DNA of 8,022 nt from Desulfovibrio sp. (GCA_031270875.1 JAISXC010000145.1:1-8022); one strand, 5' to 3'; numbered from the stretch's first letter, positions 1 through 5,574 are shown. Notes: generated by a model not told the origin, from the letters alone. Made by a program: numbers and translations.

Positions 1-87
1 CACTCCTGCGCTGCCTTACGCTTCAGAATACCCTATGCCGGTGGGTAGTCCGACTAACCACTTAACCCGCTGACGGGTAGGGGGGAT

Positions 88-131
88 CGGTCAATTCGTG
101 TGCTACCTATACCGGTCAAAATAATGTGCTA
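88..131. repeat. Two imperfect direct repeats at the window edge
   Basis: The sequence CGGTCAATTCGTGTGCTA at 88-105 is partly repeated as CGGTCAAAATAATGTGCTA at 113-131. Both copies share CGGTCAA at the left and TGTGCTA at the right. A small hairpin, ACCCG-CTGA-CGGGT, lies just upstream at 65-78. I see no gene in 1-158. The function is unknown; two copies are too few to call an iteron array or an attachment site. Confidence 0.3.
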
Positions 132-142
132 TTGACATCATG

Positions 143-157
143 GGCGCGGGGAGCGCC
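143..157 (-). terminator. GC-rich hairpin directly after the zeta-like gene
   Basis: GGCGC-GGGGA-GCGCC forms a 5-bp stem with a 5-base loop, beginning one base past the TAA stop of the zeta-like gene on the minus strand. No T-tract follows it, so it is not a canonical intrinsic terminator. It may be a transcript-end stabilising hairpin. The Fic gene has a hairpin in the equivalent place. Confidence 0.25.
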
Positions 158-209
158 GTTAAAAGCCCATCTTGGATCGTTCCTCGCGATATTTCGGATC
201 TACGGCCAT
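155..209 (-). repeat. Copy 1 of the 55-bp toxin-tail repeat (zeta gene 3' end)
   Basis: This 55-bp stretch matches 1200-1254 with only two mismatches (positions 162 and 198). It covers the stop codon, the last 16 codons of the zeta-like gene (read in the corrected frame) and the GCCG just beyond the stop. One mismatch is silent (Phe TTT versus TTC) and the other gives Asp versus Glu, so the peptide is conserved. Similarity ends abruptly upstream of the Met-Ala-Val codons. Confidence 0.9.
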
Positions 210-1083
210 CCGCCTGCAACTGGCTGCGGCTCTCTCCAGCCACTCCCGATGCTCTCTGCTGATTTCTTCTTCCAAGGACCGGGGGTCGGCCAGCGGCCTG
301 GGCGTAGCACTCAGCGGAGATGTTTCCTCGGATGCTTTCAAGGTATTCGTATAGTTTTGTTTTGATTCGCTCATTTGTGCCCTCACTCTGAAGAACATTC
401 AGATGTTCCCATCCCTCCAAAATCTTAGTATTTGATAGGTCGCGATGGTCAGATATGTCAAGAGCCACCTTCTCTCCAAAACATTTGAAAATTTTTTGCA
501 ACCCTTCCGGGAGATCACCAAGGATTTTTGCAATTAGCGCCACGCTTGCGCCGCGGCCAATCAGATTGAAACGGTTTATGGTGTTGTCGAGGGCAAGTTC
601 AGGCGTTGTATGTACTACTGAAATTCGTGGTCTGAACCCCATCTCCAGTGATAATTTGATTTTCAAGATTGCGCTTTCGTCAATTAACTGGCCTTCGTAT
701 ACGCCACGCACTTTATGCGGCAGCTCGTTGTCTTCCTGGATAATTGTGGTTTTCCCGGAACCTGGTGTACCTGTGACAAAATGCATAATAATCTGTTCTG
801 CTTTACTGCGATCTTGGATAATGCTGAAAAATTGTTGTGCTGCCAGCACGGCGGATGCATTATGCACTGGAAGGTTATAATAATTTCTGGATTCTTTTGA
901 GGCGCGGTACATCGGAAAAATCTCTTTCATCAAATCGGAATTAATATAGCGGCCTTCAAAAGTACGCGGATCTTTAGTGTATTGATTCAAGAAATACAGC
1001 GGGTTTGCCGTCACCGCATTTACAATCTGCTCTTGGGCATCCATGCGATCAGGTTCTTCAAAATATCGACGTAGAATGTTCAT
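159..1083 (-). CDS. Zeta-toxin-like P-loop kinase, frameshifted near the 3' end
   Basis: This is a probable nucleotide-dependent small-molecule kinase of the zeta-toxin/AAA-like family. Family members phosphorylate UDP-amino sugars or related substrates in the cytoplasm. Residues 1-95 hold a conserved leader (YTKDPRTFEGRYINSDLMKE). A Walker A motif GTPGSGKT lies at residues 105-112, followed by YEGQLI (129-134), a basic FRPR (150-153) and NRFNLIGRG (170-178), then GWEHLNVLQSEG near 224-235. The ATG at 1083-1081 has a purine-rich AGGGGGAG upstream. The uninterrupted frame runs to 103, but after about residue 268 it becomes an Arg/Gln-rich sequence unlike the family. Removing one C from the CCCCC run at about 281-285 restores a sensible helix (SLEEEISREHREWLE) ending in MAVDPKYREERSKMGF at 159, about 307 residues in all. 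No epsilon-like antitoxin is visible. The family call is fairly firm; the substrate is unknown. Confidence 0.75.
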
Positions 1084-1179
1084 TGTTCCTATACTCCCCC
1101 TAGCCGGAGATTACGGCTTCGTCGCCAAGGCCCTGCGATGAGTCTGCACTCTTCTCACGGTTGGACATTTAACTCATTT

Positions 1180-1194
1180 GGCCGCGTTGCGGCC
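1180..1194 (-). terminator. GGCCGC-GTT-GCGGCC hairpin after the Fic gene
   Basis: This perfect 6-bp GC stem with a 3-base loop begins 9 bases past the Fic stop on the minus strand. The bases that follow (AAATGAG) are not T-rich, so transcription probably reads through into the zeta-like gene at least partly. The Fic-zeta gap is about 120 bp and otherwise holds no gene. Confidence 0.3.
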
Positions 1195-1199
1195 CAGCT

Positions 1200-1254
1200 G
1201 CCGTTAGAAGCCCATCTTGGATCGTTCCTCGCGATATTTCGGCTCTACGGCCAT
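1200..1254 (-). repeat. Copy 2 of the 55-bp toxin-tail repeat (fic gene 3' end)
   Basis: This is the partner of the repeat at 155-209: the same orientation, offset by 1045 bp, with 53 of 55 bases identical. It encodes the C-terminal MAVEPKYREERSKMGF of the Fic protein. The sequences just upstream of the repeat differ completely between the two genes, so this is a discrete module, not part of a longer duplication. Confidence 0.9.
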
Positions 1255-2040
1255 GTTGCGATACTTCGTCTTCTGCGTTTGTCCTACCAGCCGCAGGATT
1301 TCCTTCTGGGATTCAATTTCCTGCTGCAGAATTAATTCAACAAACTCGCTACTATTTCCGGTAGATTGAGCTGTACGAAGTGCTTCAATGTACTGGTTTC
1401 GGATCACTGGATGGATTTGAACCGGCAGAAAGCCGTTTTGAATAAGTATTGTATTCATGGCCAAGCGCGCCGTGCGCCCATTCCCATCACCAAAAGGGTG
1501 GACGGCGACAAGGCACGCGTGAATTTTTGCGGCCTGCACAACAGGATGAAGATTCGCCATTCGCGGTATGGTGTCGGCGAACATCTCCTGCATTAAGCAA
1601 GGAATTTCCCCTGCAGACGGGAACTTAAACGTAGAGCCGGTAACAAATACGGCATGAGTCCTGTACACCCCCACTTCGTCGGTTTCCAAACCTCCTTTCA
1701 TCATGCCGTGCATGGTCAGTACATATTTTTCAGTAATGCCCTTGTTCTTGAGAAGGCTGAACATATAATCATACGCCTGCGCATGTCCTAATGCTGCAAA
1801 AGTATCCTTTAAGGTTTTCCCGCCGACGGTTATTCCGTCCTCCAACAGAATTTTTGTCTCGGATTCAGTATATGACGATCCTTCGATTGCATTGCTCGTC
1901 CAAGTAAGTCCCACGCGGTAATACTGCCGTATTTGGGAAAGCATATTGCCATTATAAGGACGCAATGCCGTAATTTCAATCTGCAATTCATTTATGCGTG
2001 AAATCAGTTGTTCTTCAATCTTTGACAAAGCGTTTCTCAT
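1204..2040 (-). CDS. Class II Fic-domain AMP-transferase
   Basis: A 278-residue Fic protein, predicted to transfer AMP (or another nucleotide moiety) to target proteins. The catalytic motif HPFGDGNGRTAR is intact at residues 181-192, with the catalytic His at 181 and the anion-binding GNGR after it. An N-terminal inhibitory motif of the (S/T)xxxE(G/N) type is visible as SNAIEG at 49-54. This marks the class II layout, in which the inhibitory helix lies in the same chain and no separate antitoxin is required. The flap/target-dock region reads GVYRTHAVFVTGS at 124-136. The last 16 residues match the tail of the neighbouring zeta-like protein, and the region before it (residues 241-262) is a charged helix-like linker. 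The ATG at 2040 has only a weak ribosome-binding site (A-rich, no clear GGAGG). Substrate and biological target cannot be told from sequence. Confidence 0.92.
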   Translation of the reverse strand: MRNALSKIEEQLISRINELQIEITALRPYNGNMLSQIRQYYRVGLTWTSNAIEGSSYTESETKILLEDGITVGGKTLKDTFAALGHAQAYDYMFSLLKNKGITEKYVLTMHGMMKGGLETDEVGVYRTHAVFVTGSTFKFPSAGEIPCLMQEMFADTIPRMANLHPVVQAAKIHACLVAVHPFGDGNGRTARLAMNTILIQNGFLPVQIHPVIRNQYIEALRTAQSTGNSSEFVELILQQEIESQKEILRLVGQTQKTKYRNMAVEPKYREERSKMGF

Positions 2041-2208
2041 TTTTTGTTTGAAGCGTTGCTGTCACTGGTGCAGGGGCAAGGCAGGGATGGTGAAATCTCC
2101 CATATGTGTCCATAGTGAACGCTTTTTAAAAAATCAAGACGCGGGAACGGTCTTCCATACCACAGAACTGCGGCTGTTATTATCGGCCCGTCCGCGCGCG
2201 CGCTTGTT

Positions 2209-2235
2209 AAGGCCGCTTTTGAGCGGCCTTTTTTT
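2209..2235 (+). terminator. Intrinsic terminator pointing rightward between fic and the mucR-like gene
   Basis: The 9-bp perfect stem AAGGCCGCT / AGCGGCCTT with a TTTG loop is followed by seven Ts ending at 2235, a textbook terminator on the plus strand. In the minus direction it would end the mucR-like gene, but there it lacks a T-tract. No plus-strand gene ends here. The 2041-2252 gap holds no other gene. A weak minus-strand promoter-like pair (TTGATT, 17 bp, TATGGA) lies within 2107-2140 and could serve fic. Confidence 0.7.
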
Positions 2236-2252
2236 CTGCGAGGCGGGTTCTG

Positions 2253-2660
2253 TCATCCTTCTTTTTTGGCTTTCCCCCGTCTTTCCCACAACTTCATTTC
2301 GTGCATTTTCTTGCGCCGTTCCCGCTGCAGCGCTTTTGCCGCCAGGGCTGTTCCTTTCTTGAGTCCCCATTTCTCCCTGTAGCTTTTTGCGTCCAGGCCG
2401 TGCAAGGCCAGGTGTTTTGCGGAAAGGATTTTAAACACCTTCCCGCATTCCATGCATTGGATGCTGCGGTCCTTGATACTCTTTGCCGCGTCGCCACTTG
2501 ACGCTGACGCCGGTGCCTCTTCCGATCCACAGGCGCAGGCAAGGCCGGAAAGGCCGGAAACCAGCTTTTTGACCATCGAAGTAATCTCTTCCTCGGTCAT
2601 CGCGCGAACGGCAGCCTGTGCCTTGACGATCTCCAGGGCCTCTTTCACAAAGTCACTCAT
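2253..2660 (-). CDS. mucR: MucR/Ros-family zinc-finger transcriptional regulator
   Basis: A 135-residue member of the MucR/Ros family: small DNA-binding proteins with a single prokaryotic C2H2-type finger that recognise AT-rich sites and usually repress their own promoter. The zinc ligands appear to be C69, C72, H83 and H87 (CMECGKVFKILSAKHLALH), followed by the family hallmark GLDAKSYREKWGL at 88-100. The N-terminal 1-35 (EALEIVKAQAAVRAMTEEEI) is the usual oligomerisation-type region, and a low-complexity Ala/Ser linker lies at 41-60. The C-terminus is very basic (QRERRKKMHEMKLWERR). The ATG at 2660 has a strong GAGGAGG 8 bases upstream (2669-2675). It lies upstream of fic and the zeta-like gene on the same strand, so it may regulate them, though the 212-bp gap suggests separate promoters. 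The family is clear; its targets are inferred. Confidence 0.93.
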   Translation of the reverse strand: MSDFVKEALEIVKAQAAVRAMTEEEITSMVKKLVSGLSGLACACGSEEAPASASSGDAAKSIKDRSIQCMECGKVFKILSAKHLALHGLDAKSYREKWGLKKGTALAAKALQRERRKKMHEMKLWERRGKAKKEG

Positions 2661-2675
2661 GTTTTAAGCCTCCTC

Positions 2676-2862
2676 AAAATTGTAGTTATTGTGCATTCCA
2701 TGAAAAGGGTGCTATTGGGTTTCGCGAATTTTGTAAAGCAATTTTTAAGACATTGCTTGTTCGCGGCGAAATTAAAATGCCGATTAGGCCTGACGGGACT
2801 TGTGCAACGTGTGTCTTGGCCGGAAAAATGGTGCAATGTTTTTATTGCTTATTGCCTGCACG
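2676..2862 (-). promoter_or_regulatory. AT-rich upstream region of the mucR-like gene with GCAAT/ATTGC arms
   Basis: This region holds an inverted repeat AAGCAAT-N9-ATTGCTT at 2736-2758, and a second GCAAT-N6-ATTGC at 2833-2848 followed by another ATTGC at 2851-2855. A promoter-like pair on the minus strand, TTTTCA (2706-2701) and TACAAT (2684-2679) with 16-bp spacing, is the best match. It would place the transcript start in or very near the ribosome-binding site, so the real promoter may be further upstream. MucR/Ros proteins commonly bind AT-rich sites at their own promoter, so an operator role is plausible. Confidence 0.3.
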
Positions 2863-2905
2863 CAAGCACACTGCGAGAGGCGAAAGCGCGGGGGGCGTGT
2901 CTAAA

Positions 2906-3043
2906 TCCCCCGGCGGGGGAAAGCGGAGCGGAGCGACGCTAGGGGGGATTCCTTAGAGGTTCTGTATTGGGGAGCGAAGCGACCTTCCTTGCTTGTCCCC
3001 CGGCGGGGGACAGAGGCGCGTCAGCGCCGAAGGGGGCACCTTA
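2906..3043. repeat. Two REP-like GC-rich blocks, oriT-like core in the second
   Basis: The near-palindrome TCCCCCGGCGGGGGA occurs at 2906-2920 and again at 2996-3010. Each copy is followed by a GC-rich spacer and a G-run ending in CCTTA (blocks 2906-2955 and 2996-3043, 90 bp apart). The first block is bounded by AATCCCCC and GGGGGGATT, like dispersed intergenic REP elements. On the minus strand the second block reads ATAAGGTGCCCCCTTCGG, which resembles nick regions of MOBQ-type plasmids (for example ATAAGTGCGCCCTTACGG of the pIP501 group). A relaxase gene is not in the window, so the oriT reading is tentative. Confidence 0.45.
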
Positions 3044-3104
3044 TGCATTTTTTTACTCTCGCAACGGTTTCAGCACCATGCCCAAAAATTCGTCAGGTTG
3101 CCCC

Positions 3105-3176
3105 TTTAGCTATATATTATAATTCTATTTATGGTTCTCTTATGGTTTAATAGAAGAAGCGATTTTTTACCCCCTT
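3105..3176. other. AT-rich segment left of the iterons
   Basis: This segment of about 70 bp is very rich in A and T (TATATATTATAATTCTATTT and onward) in otherwise GC-rich surroundings, immediately before the iteron cluster. It contains a perfect TATAAT at 3118-3123 but no well-placed -35 hexamer. AT-rich tracts beside iterons commonly serve as unwinding elements or host-factor binding sites in plasmid origins. No consensus DnaA box is visible here. Confidence 0.45.
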
Positions 3177-3213
3177 TTCGGCCTACTGCCGCAACGCTTT
3201 TCCAGAACCGCCG

Positions 3214-3366
3214 CGGCTCTCTATGACGATTTTTCGGCTCTCTATGACGATTTTTCGGCTCTCTATGACGATGGGCGGCTCTCTATGGCGATCACACGGC
3301 TCTCTATGACGATCTAAAAAGTTCAAAACGGCTCTCTATGACGATGCCGCAGCTCTCTATGACGAT
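3214..3366 (+). repeat. Compact cluster of seven 17-bp iterons (oriV)
   Basis: The 17-mer CGGCTCTCTATGACGAT starts at 3214, 3235, 3256, 3276, 3297, 3329 and 3350, all in the same orientation. Spacing is 20-21 bp except for one 32-bp step, so most lie on the same face of the helix. Copy 4 has TATGGCGAT and copy 7 begins CAGC; the others are perfect. A 9-bp inverted repeat (CAACGCTTT at 3192-3200, AAAGCGTTG at 3378-3386) brackets the cluster. Iterons upstream of an initiator gene are the binding sites for that initiator and control both replication start and copy number. The link to the TrfA-like protein is inferred from position. Confidence 0.9.
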
Positions 3367-3498
3367 CCCCCGCCTTGAAAGCGTTGTGCCGCAAGGGCCG
3401 GCTTTTTCAGGCCCCGGGGAGCAAAAGGGGCAGACAGCTTTTTTCGGCGCGGAATAACACGGCAACAGCCTGCTTTTTAAAGGGATAGCCCTGTTTTT

Positions 3499-4459
3499 CG
3501 GCTCTCTATGACGACGCCGAACGGAGAGACGCAACCGCCGTCGGCTGTCGCTGCGGGCGCGCGGGATGGGGCTGACGGCCGGGGCGCGGGTTGGGCGCGA
3601 GGGTCACGGAATCAGACGGCAAGAGGCGGGGGAGCGTTGAACGGCAAGGGCAATTCGATGTTATTCGAGTGCGTGGACGGCTCTCTATGACGACGGGCGG
3701 CTCTCTATGACGATGCCGGAAGGAGAGGCACAGCCGCGGCCGAGGTCACCGCGGGCACGCGGGATGGGGCTGACGGTCTGGCGTGGGTTGCGCGTGAGGG
3801 TCACGGAATCAGACAGCAAGAGGCGCGGGCGTGTTGAACGGCAAGGGTAATTCGGTATTATCCGAGTGCGCGGACGGCTCTCTATGACGACGGGCGGCTC
3901 TCTATGACGATGCCGGAAGGAGAGGCACAGCCGCGGCGGATGTCGCCGCGGTCACAGGGGATGGGTCTGACGACTGGGGTCAGGGTTGGGCGATCTGGTT
4001 GCGCGTTTGGACAGGATTTGACGGCGAGGGAGTGAGAGCGTCGGGCGGCCCGGCAAGCAGCGATTCCTCGACTGCGCGGACGGCACTCTGGACGGCTCTC
4101 TATGACGATGCTGTCGGGAGGGGCGCTGCCCGCCTGGGTGCGCCGCGGTCACGTGGGAGAAGTCGCCTTTCTCGCGCAGGTTGCGCGACCTGGTTGCGGG
4201 GTTGGACAGCGAGCGGTAGAGGATGTCGGGAAGCAGAGGCAATCTGGGATTATTCTGGTGCGTGGACGGCTCTCTATGACGATGCCGAACGGAGAGACAC
4301 AGCCGCGCCGGAGGCTCCCGCGGGCACGCGGGATGGGTCTGACGGCCGGGGCGCGGGTTGCGCGCAAGGGTTGCGGAATTGCGCAACAAGCGATTAAGAT
4401 CGTTGCGCCGCATGGCCAAACCGGAATTTTCGGAGGGCTGGACGGCTCTCTATGACGAT
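3499..4459 (+). repeat. Long-period array: five 174-199 bp units carrying eight more iterons
   Basis: The same 17-mer recurs at 3499, 3678, 3698, 3875, 3895, 4093, 4267 and 4443. Taking unit starts at 3499, 3698, 3895, 4093 and 4267, the periods are 199, 197, 198, 174 and 176 bp. The DNA between iterons is itself repeated. For example, GGAGAG-C-CAGCCGCGG, GGGATGGG-CTGACGG and a GTGCGTGGACGG-type lead into the next iteron recur in the same order. Units 1 and 2 are the most alike; unit 4 has diverged most. Two of the boundaries carry an iteron doublet 20 bp apart (terminal C in place of T in the first). The long open frames in this stretch are by-products of GC-rich repeats. It probably belongs to the origin or copy-control region. 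Confidence 0.85.
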
Positions 4460-4554
4460 CCGGATCTTTACGGGGTAAGCCGGGCAAGGATCGGGGGAAA
4501 AGGGGCAGGTGGCCGCTACGGGCGTCGATGGACTATCGCACTGAATCAGTTGAA

Positions 4555-4590
4555 GATTTTTTTGTTGATTTTTCCCTTGATTTTTCGGAC
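4555..4590 (+). repeat. Three T-rich 12-mers, candidate DNA unwinding element
   Basis: GATTTTT recurs at 4555, 4567 and 4579, exactly 12 bp apart (GATTTTTTTGTT, GATTTTTCCCTT, GATTTTTCGGAC). Tandem T-rich 12- or 13-mers between iterons and the initiator gene are the usual form of the unwinding element in iteron plasmids and oriC. If translated in the rep frame they give a DF-x-x repeat (DFFV, DFSL, DFSD), better explained by the DNA repeat than by a protein domain. Confidence 0.5.
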
Positions 4591-4604
4591 GCCTTGCCTA
4601 TGCT
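4577..4604 (+). promoter_or_regulatory. Candidate promoter for the rep gene
   Basis: TTGATT at 4577-4582 and TATGCT at 4599-4604 are separated by 16 bp, four of six matches each to the sigma-70 consensus. Initiation near 4611 would give a leader of about 65 bases before the start at 4678. The promoter overlaps the third T-rich repeat, so initiator binding or melting there could couple expression and replication. Confidence 0.35.
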
Positions 4605-4663
4605 TAGACAAATCGTCCGGCGGCAGCCGCTCCAAGCGGTCGCATGCCAGGCAGAACCCCGAC

Positions 4664-4669
4664 AAGGAG
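4664..4669 (+). promoter_or_regulatory. Ribosome-binding site that favours the 4678 start
   Basis: AAGGAG lies 8 bases before the ATG at 4678. The upstream in-frame ATG at 4528 has no comparable site; only a CAGGTGG about 16 bases away is visible. This favours the shorter protein as the main product. Confidence 0.6.
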
Positions 4670-4677
4670 CTTCAACG

Positions 4678-5574
4678 ATGCCCGCCAAGGCCTCAGCCGC
4701 CAAAGCCGCACACGTTCCGAGAGCCACCATGTTGACGCTGCCGACTATAGTGCCCAAGACGCCGGGTAACACGGCGCCGCTCTCCACGCATCTGGCGCGG
4801 ACCCCGCTTTTCAGCGTCCGGCACAGAGGCGAGCGGGCAATGGTCAACGACTATCAGCTTCCCAGCCCACAGGGGAGCGCGGTCTTTTATACGGGCGTCG
4901 AGCTCGACATGGGAGATCAGGACGTATACCTCATGGCGTTGCATCTCGCCGCCAATTGTGCCCCCGACACACCCATACAAATCAATCGCGCCGATTTTCT
5001 CACGAAGATAGGCCGGAAAAGCAAGGGGAAAGCCATGTATGACTGGCTTTCCGAGTCTTTTTCGCGGATCGGCAAGGGTACAATCTTGATTCAGACTCCG
5101 GAGTACGATTTACGCATGCCGCTTTTGGGGCCGTTGCTGCACCATAAAGAGAGCGGGCAATACTCTTTTTGTATTCCTAAAAGCACGATGGGTATATTTC
5201 TAAACTCTTTTTACGGATATATCAACCTGGATATTCGCAATTCTATTTCAAAGAACGTGGACCTTACAAAATGGGTACTGGGGTATGCCTCTTCGCACGT
5301 GGCCGGACCTCATGTTGTTCGGGTCGAAAACTTAAAGACATGGTGCGGTTACGGTGGCCCGGTCCATAAATACAGGCATATCCTCACCGATGCGCTTGAC
5401 GAGTTGGTGAGACTGGACTTTCTTGAAAATTGGAAAATTTCAATTGATAAAGTTACGGTCAGGTGGCGACGCGAACGATACGTTGATAAGCCCCGGCCTT
5501 TACCGAGTGCGGTGCTTACGCACATGCTCCCGCTGTCTCTTCCGCAAACGCAAGGGCAGAGCAAAGATGCTTAA
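4678..5574 (+). CDS. trfA: TrfA-like plasmid replication initiator
   Basis: This 298-residue protein is predicted to bind the adjacent iterons, open the origin and load the host helicase. It resembles TrfA of the RK2/IncP family: FYTGVELDMGDQDVYLMALHLA (residues 70-91) corresponds to LYTGTEL and the first winged-helix of TrfA. A second domain carries KNVDLTKWVLGYASSH (192-207) and VENLKTWCGYGG (216-227), ending in a basic VRWRRERYVDK. The first 50 or so residues are Ala/Pro-rich and less conserved. The frame is open upstream to an ATG at 4528, giving 348 residues. That extension overlaps the T-rich repeats and has no good ribosome-binding site, although RK2 TrfA does have long and short forms from two in-frame starts. 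The next gene starts at 5567, overlapping this stop by 8 bases. The family call is good; the symbol denotes the closest family, not proven orthology. Confidence 0.85.
   Translation: MPAKASAAKAAHVPRATMLTLPTIVPKTPGNTAPLSTHLARTPLFSVRHRGERAMVNDYQLPSPQGSAVFYTGVELDMGDQDVYLMALHLAANCAPDTPIQINRADFLTKIGRKSKGKAMYDWLSESFSRIGKGTILIQTPEYDLRMPLLGPLLHHKESGQYSFCIPKSTMGIFLNSFYGYINLDIRNSISKNVDLTKWVLGYASSHVAGPHVVRVENLKTWCGYGGPVHKYRHILTDALDELVRLDFLENWKISIDKVTVRWRRERYVDKPRPLPSAVLTHMLPLSLPQTQGQSKDA

Noticed and set aside
159..398. Separate small gene encoding the tail at 398-159
   Set aside because: It is the continuation of the zeta-like gene after a one-base shift. The part before about residue 37 overlaps well-conserved zeta sequence in another frame.
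2906..3043. CRISPR repeats
   Set aside because: Only two copies, with dissimilar spacing elements and palindromic GC-rich structure; no cas genes.
3658..4258. TTATTCGAG, TTATCCGAG and TTATTCTGG as DnaA boxes in repeat units 1, 2 and 4
   Set aside because: They match only the TTAT-x-C half of the consensus and lack the CACA half; they recur because the unit is repeated.
3952..4419. 155-residue minus-strand frame across the long-period repeats
   Set aside because: The composition is dominated by Arg/Pro/His from GC-rich repeats, the HRHREP motif is simply the reverse of the iteron, and there is no domain.
3508..4455. Several plus-strand frames starting at ATGACGATG in the iterons and reading MTMP-x-GE-x-QPR
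   Set aside because: Each iteron contains both ATG and an in-frame TGA in another phase, so frames start and stop there automatically. No ribosome-binding sites precede them, and the units differ by indels that break the frames.
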